Source: Mesobacterium_A hydrothermale (GTDB lineage: Bacteria > Pseudomonadota > Alphaproteobacteria > Rhodobacterales > Rhodobacteraceae). Taken from it: 64,000 bases of DNA. This document shows, in pieces, positions 35,618-44,700 of the stretch (within the stretch, counting starts at the first letter, position 1; each line of letters begins with the position of its first letter). The notes beneath the pieces are model-generated. The model had not been told where the DNA came from. It did no database searches and saw only the letters and a list, made by a program, of their open reading frames with translations. The DNA lies in contig NZ_JAYLLH010000004.1 of assembly GCF_035818635.1 (NCBI RefSeq), positions 1 through 64,000 on the forward strand, written 5' to 3'. A program made the position numbers and the translations under genes.

Positions 35618-36218
35618 GAAGGCATCGCCGAAGGTCCTGATTGCAGACGATCATGCGCTTTCCGCCGCGGGCTTGCAACGCGCGCTGGACAGTCGTGGCT
35701 TTGACGTGCTGCCGCCCTGCCTGTCGGGGATCGAGGCCATTGCACTGGCCAATGCCGAGAAACCCGATCTTGCCGTGCTCGATTACCATATGCCGGGGGC
35801 CTCTGGGGTCGAGGCGCTGTTCGAAATCCGCCGCTGGTCGCCAGGCACGCGGGTGGCAATTCTGACCGGCCAGGCCGCGCCCGGCCTGCTTGCCACGCTG
35901 GAAGCGGCGGGCCCGGACGGGTTGTTCCTGAAATCCTCGGACCCTGACGCCCTAGTTGACGGGCTGCAAAAGGTTCTGGCCGGTGAAACCGTGGTCGCCA
36001 CGGGCCGCAGCGCCGAGGTTGGCACCCTGTCGCCGCGGGAATTGCAGGTGCTGCGCTGCATTGCGGATGGGCACAGCAACCCTGCCATCGCTGAACATCT
36101 GTCGATCTCGGTCAAGACTGTGGAAAGCCACCGCGCCTCGATCATGCGCAAACTGGGGGTCAATTCGATCGCCCGCCTGCTGGTTCATGCGATCCGCCAG
36201 GGCCTGCTGCCAACCTGA
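35616..36218 (+). CDS. LuxR-family (NarL-type) response regulator
   Basis: A 200-residue regulator. The receiver domain has the acidic pocket DD (residues 11-12), the phosphorylation site Asp56 (LAVLDYHMPG), and the LKSS segment with the conserved lysine. The LuxR-type helix-turn-helix is at about 135-195 (LSPRELQVLRCIADG, NPAIAEHLSISVKTVESHR). It should be the partner of the divergent 7TM-DISM kinase; the start codons overlap in CATG, so each promoter lies inside the other gene. AAAAGGA sits at good spacing before this ATG. Targets are unknown; the neighbouring RTX genes are candidates. Confidence 0.93.
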   Translation: MKASPKVLIADDHALSAAGLQRALDSRGFDVLPPCLSGIEAIALANAEKPDLAVLDYHMPGASGVEALFEIRRWSPGTRVAILTGQAAPGLLATLEAAGPDGLFLKSSDPDALVDGLQKVLAGETVVATGRSAEVGTLSPRELQVLRCIADGHSNPAIAEHLSISVKTVESHRASIMRKLGVNSIARLLVHAIRQGLLPT

Positions 36219-36289
36219 CAACGCAAGCCGGGGCAGGGGCTGCGACCTTTTCAGCCGCTGCCGCCTGCGGGCTTCCCTTGGTCTTACGA

Positions 36290-36309
36290 ATATGCGCTTA
36301 TGCGCATAT
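36290..36309. promoter_or_regulatory. Probable ArsR-family operator
   Basis: ATATGCGC-TTAT-GCGCATAT is a perfect 8-bp inverted repeat with a 4-base spacer, 38 bp before the ArsR gene. Its form (ATA-TGCGC dyad) is typical of ArsR/SmtB operators, so autoregulation is likely. Confidence 0.75.
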
Positions 36310-36346
36310 CGCCGACTCAAAGTCGCCTCAAAGGAGTGACCCAAGC

Positions 36347-36637
36347 ATGGTCCTGACCGTTCTTGCCGCCATTGCGGAACCCACCCGGCTGGAAGCGATG
36401 CGCGTTCTTTGGGACGACAACGAACACTGCGTGTGCGAGCTGATGCACAAGATCGGCGCGACCCAAAGCCGGATGTCGCGCCATATGCAGGTGCTCAAGT
36501 CGGCCGGTCTGGTGACCGACAGGCGTGACGCGCAATGGGTGCGTTACCGGGTTTCACCCAAGCTGCCGCCCGAGATCCGCGCGATCCTTGATGCGGTGCT
36601 GACCGCTGCCAACGCCAACGAAAGGACCGCCGCATGA
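36347..36637 (+). CDS. ArsR-family metal(loid)-sensing repressor
   Basis: A 96-residue winged-helix repressor. The CVC pair at residues 28-30 (EHCVCEL) matches the As(III)/Sb(III) site of ArsR proteins, which releases DNA on binding. The recognition helix region is ATQSRMSRHMQVLKSAGL. AAGGAG lies before the ATG at 36347. A perfect palindrome sits just upstream. It overlaps the permease gene by 4 bp, so it probably controls the permease, methyltransferase and thioredoxin-like genes that follow. Whether the inducer is arsenite, an organoarsenical or something else cannot be told. Confidence 0.9.
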   Translation: MVLTVLAAIAEPTRLEAMRVLWDDNEHCVCELMHKIGATQSRMSRHMQVLKSAGLVTDRRDAQWVRYRVSPKLPPEIRAILDAVLTAANANERTAA

Positions 36638-37701
36638 GCGCCGATCTGTCCCACCCCGGTCCCGCCACGGCGCCCCGGTCCGATTGGGTTTGGCACCTTG
36701 GCCTGATCGCAGGTCTTGCGTTGTGGTGGCTGGTCTATCGGCAACTGATCCCGGTGGCGGACTGGATCACCGCCCTGTTCCCAGTTGATCGCCACAGCCA
36801 CACCGGCGAGGCACTGGCGTTTTTCTTCTATGACGTGCCCAAGGTCATGCTGCTTCTTGCGCTGATCGTCTTTGCGATGGGCGTTGTACGCAGCTTCTTC
36901 TCGGCCGAAAAAACCCGGGCGCTGCTGTCGGGCAAGCGCGAAGGCGTGGGCAACGCCATGGCTGCCGGACTGGGCGTGCTGACACCGTTCTGTTCCTGTT
37001 CTGCCGTGCCGCTGTTCATCGGCTTCGTCTCGGCGGGTGTGCCGCTGGGGGTGACCTTTTCGTTCCTGATCGCCGCGCCCATGGTGAACGAAGTGGCACT
37101 TGTGCTGCTATTTGGTCTTGTCGGCTGGCAGGTCGCTGTCACTTACCTGGCCTTCGGCTTGCTGCTTGCGGTGGGGGCGGGTTTTGTCATTGGCAAGCTG
37201 CGTCTGGAAGGCTGGTTGCAGGACTGGGTGCGCGACATTCACACCGGCGCCAACACCCCCGACATGCCCGAAGGCGACCGGCTGACCTTGGTCGACCGTT
37301 ACAAGATGGGCATCGTCGCGGTGCGAGAGATCTTTGCCAAGGTCTGGAAATGGATCATTCTTGGCATCGCCATGGGCGCGTTGATCCACGGCTACGTCCC
37401 GCAGGACCTGATGGTGCGGATCATGGGCGCAGATGCGTGGTGGTCGGTGCCGGCCGCGGTGATCATGGGCATTCCGATGTATACCAACGCCGCGGGTGTC
37501 ATCCCGATTGTCGAGGCGTTGCTGGGCAAGGGCGCGGCGCTGGGTACGGTGTTGGCCTTTATGATGAGCGTCATCGCCCTGTCGCTGCCGGAAATGATCA
37601 TCCTCAAGCAAGTACTGACGATGCGCCTGATCGCGGTTTTCGTCGGGGTTGTCGGCACCGGCATCCTTGTTGTCGGTTTCCTGTTCAACCTGATGTTCTG
37701 A
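36634..37701 (+). CDS. ArsP-like permease (COG0701)
   Basis: A 355-residue inner-membrane permease with about eight helices in two halves. The TPFCSCSAVPLFIG motif carries Cys120 and Cys122, the cysteines typical of the COG0701/ArsP group; ArsP proteins export trivalent organoarsenicals. The second half has the matching IPMYTNAAGVIPI segment. It overlaps the ArsR gene (ATGA). Related COG0701 permeases have other or unknown substrates, so organoarsenical export is inferred from the motif and the ArsR context. Confidence 0.85.
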   Translation: MSADLSHPGPATAPRSDWVWHLGLIAGLALWWLVYRQLIPVADWITALFPVDRHSHTGEALAFFFYDVPKVMLLLALIVFAMGVVRSFFSAEKTRALLSGKREGVGNAMAAGLGVLTPFCSCSAVPLFIGFVSAGVPLGVTFSFLIAAPMVNEVALVLLFGLVGWQVAVTYLAFGLLLAVGAGFVIGKLRLEGWLQDWVRDIHTGANTPDMPEGDRLTLVDRYKMGIVAVREIFAKVWKWIILGIAMGALIHGYVPQDLMVRIMGADAWWSVPAAVIMGIPMYTNAAGVIPIVEALLGKGAALGTVLAFMMSVIALSLPEMIILKQVLTMRLIAVFVGVVGTGILVVGFLFNLMF

Positions 37702-37704
37702 ACC

Positions 37705-38352
37705 ATGATGGATGCGCTGCAAACCCATTGGAACGCGGCCTACGCCCGCTGGGACGAACCCGCGCTGCCGTGGTTCGAACCGGTCCCCGACCTGTCGATA
37801 GAGCTTGTCCGCCGCCATGTCCCGGCCACCGGGGCCGCGATCGACATTGGCGGGGGGGCTTCGCGGATGGTAGATGCGCTGCTGGACGTGGGCTTTGCTC
37901 CGGTCAGCGTGCTGGATCTGTCCGCGACGGCGCTGGCCGTGTCGCAGGAGCGGCTGGGCGCCCGCGCGGGCGCGGTTCGCTGGATTTGCCAGGATGTGAC
38001 CCGTTGGACCCCGACGCAGGGCCACGTTCTTTGGCACGATCGGGCGGCCTTTCATTTCCTGACCGATGCCGACGCGCGCCGCGCCTATGTCAAACGGCTT
38101 GACCAGGCGCTGGCCCCGGACGGCGTTGCGATCATCGCGGGCTTTGCCCTCGACGGGCCAGAGAAATGTTCCAACCTGCCGGTGTTGCGCTATGCGCCGG
38201 AAACCCTTCTGGCGGAAATCAACACCTACGCTCCGACCGCTTTCCGTCTGCTGGACACGCGCGCGCATGTCCACGTGACACCGGGCGGTACGCGACAAAG
38301 CTATCAGGTCTCGGTCCTTGGGCGCGCGCCCGGTCCGCAGGCCACATCCTGA
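37705..38352 (+). CDS. Class I SAM-dependent methyltransferase
   Basis: A 215-residue cytosolic methyltransferase. The SAM-binding motif I is AIDIGGGASRMVDALLD, followed by VLDLS (the acidic residue that binds ribose) and the later HDRAAFHFL segment. The FALDGPEKCSNLPVLRY region marks a small subfamily common in proteobacteria, not ArsM. It lacks the conserved ArsM cysteine set, so arsenite methylation is not supported. It starts 3 bp after the permease stop, and two in-frame ATGs (37705, 37708) are possible. Substrate unknown, possibly a metalloid or small thiol. Confidence 0.85.
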   Translation: MMDALQTHWNAAYARWDEPALPWFEPVPDLSIELVRRHVPATGAAIDIGGGASRMVDALLDVGFAPVSVLDLSATALAVSQERLGARAGAVRWICQDVTRWTPTQGHVLWHDRAAFHFLTDADARRAYVKRLDQALAPDGVAIIAGFALDGPEKCSNLPVLRYAPETLLAEINTYAPTAFRLLDTRAHVHVTPGGTRQSYQVSVLGRAPGPQATS

Positions 38353-38377
38353 CCCACCTCAAGGAAAGGCTCCTGCC

Positions 38378-38614
38378 ATGAAATCCGTGAAAGTCTATGG
38401 TCCCGGTTGCAAACGTTGCGACACGACGGCGGAAATGGTGAAAACCGCCGCTGCCAAGCTGGGGCTGGAAATCGAAGTCGAAAAAGTCACCGATCCGCGC
38501 GCCATTGCCATGGCTGGTGTGATGTCGACGCCCGGTGTGTCGGTTGATGGCAAGCTGGTGCACAGCGGCGGTCTGCCCGACGCGGCCAAGCTGGAAGGCT
38601 GGCTGTCGGCCTGA
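38378..38614 (+). CDS. Thioredoxin-like small redox protein
   Basis: A 78-residue thioredoxin-fold protein with an N-terminal CxxC (GPGCKRCDTT) and the cis-Pro segment STPGVSVDGK. It matches the small redox-active disulfide protein type that is often encoded next to COG0701 permeases. It may keep the permease or its substrate reduced. AAGGAAAGG precedes the ATG at 38378. Last gene of the ArsR-led unit. Confidence 0.9.
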   Translation: MKSVKVYGPGCKRCDTTAEMVKTAAAKLGLEIEVEKVTDPRAIAMAGVMSTPGVSVDGKLVHSGGLPDAAKLEGWLSA

Positions 38615-38637
38615 CCGGCCCGTGGGGTCTGGCCGGT
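38614..38637 (+). terminator. Weak hairpin after the ArsR-led unit
   Basis: ACCGGCC and GGCCGGT form a 7-bp stem with a 10-base loop right after the thioredoxin-like stop. No T-tract. It may end the unit before the convergent giant gene. Confidence 0.35.
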
Positions 38638-38702
38638 GCCGCTGAACCTGGCCTCCCTCGTTGCGGGGGGGCGGTACGCGGCATCGGGCCCCAGCCGATG
38701 GT

Positions 38703-41700
38703 TCAGACCAGGATATCCGACACATCCAGGCTGTCCACCGAAACCCCGCGCAACAGGACCGTCAACTGGTCGAACACGATGGCGGTGTCACGCCCATGTG
38801 CCTGTGTGCGGTCGATGATGTCCTGCGCGGAGTCCACGCCGAAGTCATTGAACCGCAGGTAGTCCCACGGCTCGAAATCCAGCACCGTCGTGTGGCCGGA
38901 GTCCCAGCCGTCGAACACGAACACATCAGCCATCTCTCCGCCTGCGACCTTGTGGGTACCGCTGTCGGGGGCGATGATGTCATGCGGGCCCGCCGCACGC
39001 ATCCATTCGGTCAGGCGGGGCAGGCTGGCGCGCACGAATTCCGGGCTTTCCGAGAAGCCAAGCACAACGTCGGCCCGGCTTTCTCCAGCGTCAAGACGAG
39101 CGAGCCAGTCGCTGCGGCCCACGGGGTCTGCGTCGCGCCCCAGCACGTTGCGATACAGCAGATCGACAAAGCCGCCGTTGCCAAGCCCGCCGTATCGTTG
39201 CTGAAATTCGGCGCTGCCGGTAAAGCCGGGTACGATCTGAGACAGGCTCGACTCGGCGGCCAGATCGGTACTCCAGCTTTTGAAACCAGCCAGGTCGGGC
39301 ATCCGGTCGAGCGTCGCCTGGTACAGCCGGAACACCGCGTCGCCCCAGCTGGCGACGCTGCCCGCCCGGGCAAATTGCGCCGCCGCCTCTGCGGTTTGTG
39401 CGGTGAACTCTGCAGAGTTGGAAAAGCCCAGCAACACGTCTGCGCGGGTTTGTCCGGCGTCCAGGCGCGCGACCCAGTCAGCCCGCCCGCCCGCATCCGC
39501 AGCGCGTCCCAGCACGTTCTGATACAGTAGGTCGATGAACGCGCCATCTTGCAAGGCTCCGTAGCGTTGGCTGAATTCCTGGCTGACAACAAACCCCCGT
39601 GCCACGGCGGCAAGTTCGGCTTGCCCGGTCACAAGCTTTTCCGTCCAGTCGGCATAGCCGCCCCGATCCGGCAACCGCCCGAAAGTCGCGGCATAGAGCC
39701 GGTAGACAGCCGATGCCTCGGTCACTACGACATGCGGATCGACGCCATCGCCAAAGATCAGGCTGTCGTCCGACCCGTTGATCAACGTGTCGGCACCGCC
39801 TGCGCCGATCAGCGTGTCCCGCCCGCTTGCGGAAAACACCCAGTCCGCAGTCTCTGCCCCGACAAAAAGATCGGCACCCGGCCCCAGCACCTGGGCGCGC
39901 ACGTTTTCGGGGTGCAGGGTCAGTCCCGTCACCACACGCAGATTGTCAGCCTTGGTGGTTTCGGTCAGCCTGTCGTCGGGATCGATCACCCAGATGATCC
40001 TCCGATCCCCGGCCCCCAGACCCTCTGGCAGGGTGAAAGCGACCTGAACGCTGGTTTTTTCATTCCATTGGACCGGGGCGGCGTCGGCCTGTCCAAGCAG
40101 GTGGTCGGTCGCGTCCAGCGTGTCGTCTTCGGACAGATAGGCGCGCACTGTCACAGCCTGCGTGCTGGCCCCGGTTGCCTCGTCGAACGGCTCCAGATCA
40201 TAAGGCGACGTGCCCTTGTTCTTGATCGATGCGGTGATCGTTGTCGCCTGGCCCACGAACAGATCATTTGGTGCCGAGCCGCCAGACACCAAAAGGTTCG
40301 GCAAGGGCGTGTCCGACAAACGCGCGGCATGCATTACCGTGTCCAGAACCGCCCCGTCAGCCTGTGCGAGAAGCGTTGCAATGACATAGCCTTCCGCCCC
40401 GTCCGACGGCATCGTGGCAAAGCGAAACGACCGTGTGTGGACGCCGCTTGCTGCCAGCGTCCCTGCGGTCTGGCTTGACAAAAGCAGGTCACCACCATCC
40501 AGTTGGTCGTCGGCGGACCAGTGCATTTCAATCAGGTCTTGTGCATTCGCGCCTTGGGGCGCCTCGACAGTCAGGGACACCTGTCCAGGCGTACCGCTGA
40601 CAAAGATTTCGTCGCCGTCCAAAGTCAGCAGGTCGATTGCGGGGACAGACACGTCGTCGTCCAGCACTGTCACGGTGGATTGTGCCGCGACAACGGACAC
40701 GCCGCCGGTCGGGTTGGTCAGGGTCACGGTGACGGGGACGTCCGGGCCGTCCTCGGTATTCGCAGGGCGTTGCAGGGTCAGGCGTTTGGCGCCGCTTTCG
40801 CCATCGGCGAAACGGATCGTTCCACTGTTGCCGCCGCCGGGCAGCGTGGCGCCGGTTCCGTCCGGAACGGACCAGGCAACCGATACCGCACCGTCGCTGC
40901 CGCCGCTGCGGGTGACGTCAAATGACAAGACCGTCGGCGTTGCGTCGCCTTCCACCACTTGGGCGGCAACCGCGCTGACCGAAAGGCTGCCGGGCATGGC
41001 GGGGGCGGTGTCATTGTCGGTGACGGTCAGCCGCGCCAGGGTTCCAACCGTCCCATCCTGGTGAAAATCCGTACCGACATAGGGTTCGATCCCGATGACC
41101 ACGCTGCGGTCGCCCTGGACCACCGCATCGTCGGCCATAACGATCTGCACACGGAAATCCTGCGGGCGCGATGCCACGATCTGCGCGGGCAGGGTCATGA
41201 ACAGCGCCGGGGCACCATCGCTGTCCGGCAGCAGTCGTTGGCCGGTTGCGGTATTGGTCCAGTCCCCGTTGACCAGCGCATAGTCGTGGGATTGAGGTTG
41301 CAGGTCGCCGTTGTGGTTCGGTCCGACAAACGTGACGCGCGCCGAAACCAGATCTTCGGCCACCAGCCCGCGCAGGTGCAGAACGGCGTCCTGCACGCCC
41401 GTCAACTGGCGCACGTCACCTTGCAGGCTGAAAGTCGCGCTGCCGCCCTCGACGACTGACGCGACATCGGGCCGGAACCAAAGCGCCGCGCCGCTGCCAT
41501 CGTCATCGTCAAGGATCGTCGCGTCGTAATAAGCTTCGGCGGTATGACCGCCCGACACCGAAACGACCGTCAGGCGCACGGTTTCATCGGGTTCGACCAG
41601 CGCATCGGGCAGGGTGGCAACCTCTATGAACCGCTGCGGCGTCGCGTTGCTGAGTGTTACGGTTTGCTGGCCTGGCAGCGAAACGAAATCGAGGCCTTCG

Positions 41701-44700
41701 GTGGCCGTGCCGCTGCCGATCTCATACGTCAGCGTGACCGGGCTTGCCGCGCTTTCCAACAGGTCGAAGGTAAAGCGCAAGGCGCGGGATTCGTCGGCAG
41801 ACGAGGGGATGATCCGCACCTCTGGCCCTGTGCTGCCACCGCCGGGGCTGTCATCGTCGCGCAGGGCAAGCGTGACGCTGTCGTAAAGTGGGTTGAGTCG
41901 TGCGGCGCTGTTGTCATCCTGGTACCGGACCCCCAGCAGCGTCACCTTGATGGTTTCGATGTCGGCCTCATCCAGCGCGTCGTCGATGATATCGACACGA
42001 AGCCCGTGACCGTCGGTTTCATGGCCTTCGTTCTGTCCGATGACAAGTTCTGTTGTGCCGGTGAAATCCTCGCCACGGGTTGCGGTGCCGGAATAGGCAA
42101 GCGTGGCGACCGCAGCGCGGTTCGTGTGGGTGCCCATCCTGGCCACCCCCAGGATCCAGCTGCCTGCGGCCTCGTCCTGTGCCAACGCGAGCGGATTGTC
42201 CGGCCACGACAGCCCCCAGCTTTCGTCCGCTGCCGTTCCGGTGTCAGCGTGCGCTTCGATCTGTATTGTGCCGGAGAAGCGGTTGTTCGTGTCATCGGTT
42301 TCCGGAACCAGTTGCAGCCCGGGGCCGGTCTGGGTGTTGACCCTGATGCCAAAGCCATGAACGCCAATCCCGAGCCCGGCGCTTTCGGGGTCGAGTTGAA
42401 CAGTTTTGGACTGGCCCGCCGCAAACGGCCCAAGCGCTGTCCCCAGCCAGCCGCTCCCATCCGCCAGATACAGCCCGGTCGGCACGTTGAAACCGACGGG
42501 CGAGGCGTCGGTGCCGGTATTGGTGATCGTCCAGCCGATGACCGGATCGTGGCCGTCCTCGATCGTCATGCCTGCCGCGTGCCAGGTGGCGTAGGGCGTG
42601 CCGTCTATTGTCACATCGGACAATTGGAAATCAACGTCGAGCGTTGGCAGAGGATCGGTGAAGAACACGGACTTGTGCTGGATGTTGTTGTCGTAATCGA
42701 CATCGCCCAAGATGCGGCGGGGCAGATCGACAAAGGGCGAAAACCCGGCCCATCCAGCGGCATCGGCATCCACCCGGGGCGACAGCGTGATCGTCGTGCG
42801 CGCGCCCGGGGACAGAGCGGGCAGAGAGGCGTTGATCTGTGTTATTCCGTTGCTGCCCGCGATGCCGGTCGCAACAAACTGCGCCTCGGCTGTCGCTGTC
42901 CCGATGTTGACCACGTCATAGCTGATACGGAACGGATCGTCGCGCGGCAGCGTAAAGCCGCGCGATGCGAATTCGGCATAGCTCAGGTCGTTGACGCGCA
43001 CGTTCTCGATGGCCAGGTCGATGCCCGGTTCGGGCGCATCCTGGTCATTCAGGGTGACCAGGGCCCAGTCATGATGGATGCTTTTGTCGTCGGTCACGGC
43101 GTAGGCAAACCGCCCCGGCAATCCGCTGCCGTCCGGGGTAAACACGATTGTGTCACCCACCTCTTGTGCGGTGCCGTTGCCGACCCAGGTGGGCCCAAAG
43201 CCATCGCCATCCAGAAAGGACAGTCGCAGCGGATCGCCGTCCGGGTCGCTGTCATTGGCCAGCAGCGCCGATTTCTGCACCACGATCGTGCCGTCATTGC
43301 GCGGCGCGACGGTCAGGCTGTCATCGCGCGCGGTCGGCAGGCCGTTGTCGCCGAATTCGGGCGCAAGGGTCAGCGTAAAGGGTGTTTCCGCACCGGCACT
43401 TGTCAGCCGGACAAAGTAAAGCTGGTTCGGCTCGAACGCGAAATCGACGCGCTCATCCGCAGTGCTGGCATTGGCCGAAGAGATGCCGACATCGCCAATA
43501 CGTTCGAAACGGTTGTTCAGCACCTCCAGATCGGCGTTCGCGGTCATCCGGGACAGGTCGATCCGCAACGTGCCCTCGCCCGATGTCACGACGCGGTACA
43601 CCTGCGATCCGCCGGCGGGCAGCGTGCCGGTGACGGTCTGACCCTCGAACAGCAAAGCCGCGAAAGCCCCGTCGTCATTTGCGATGGTGCCATCGGCCCA
43701 GGCTGCGCTGGCGGCGGGTGGTTGAGCGCCGCTGACCGTGTGGATGTTCAGCGACATGACCTCGTCGTCTTCCGGCACCTTGTCGGCTGTGGTCTGCACC
43801 TCGATCAGGGTTTCGGACGTGCCCGCCCGGAGGGTGAACGCCTTGTCGATGAACCCGTCATAGTCGCCGCCGGTTTCGCGCAGATAGGTCGTGGCGCGGA
43901 AGGTGACATCGGTTTCCGCGACCGTACCGCCCAGATGGACCCGGAATTGCAGAACGCCGCCTTCGCCGACGGTTGCATCCTCGACCTGGATCGTCGGCAA
44001 CATCACCTCTGGCGGCGGGGCCGGGGGCGGGGTGTCCGTTGGCACCAGATCAAGAACGCCATCGGAAAACTCGACCCGCTCGATGGAATAGAGCTTCACC
44101 TGACGGTTGTCTGTCAATCGTCGCAAGTCGATCGACCCGTCCAGGTTGGACACGGGCACGATTTCCCAATCACCGATCCGCCCGGCGACCATCAGCGTAT
44201 CGGTGCCGACCTGACCGCGCACAAGCGTATGACCGGGCAGCAGCATCAACCTGTCGTCGACCCAGGAACCGTTCAGTTCTGAACCGACGCCAAGCGTGAA
44301 CAGCAGGTCCATCGTTAGCGCGGACTGTTCATGCAGTTCTTCCAGCCCGGCAGCGCCGTCGCCCTTTGCTGTGCGCGCAGTGTCGATCATGTCGGACAGT
44401 TTATTGAAAACAGCCTTGCCAAGCAGCGTCGCTGGCCCGCCGGCCACAAGGGTCGCCACGTCCAGAAGGCTCTTGGGGCGCAAGGCCTCGGCCAGCGTGG
44501 CGACCTCGGTCTCTACCCAGCTGATCCAAGCGTTCAACTCTTCGGTCACCGGATCGTCGTTATAGGCATCCGCAAGTGCCAGCATTGTGCGCAGGTCGCC
44601 CATGCCCTGCACCAACTGATAGCCCTTCCACACCAGCCCCAGCCCGGTCAACGCTGCGGCAACCGACAGAACCGCATCCTTGATTGCGCCTTGGGCGATG

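Noticed and set aside
37705..38352. Methyltransferase as ArsM
   Set aside because: Lacks the conserved cysteines and segments of ArsM; only the general SAM fold is supported.
41544..44282. Long plus-strand frame (912 codons) antisense to the giant nuclease-bearing gene
   Set aside because: High-GC antisense shadow without recognisable domains; the minus-strand product has Calx-beta and CARDB signatures.
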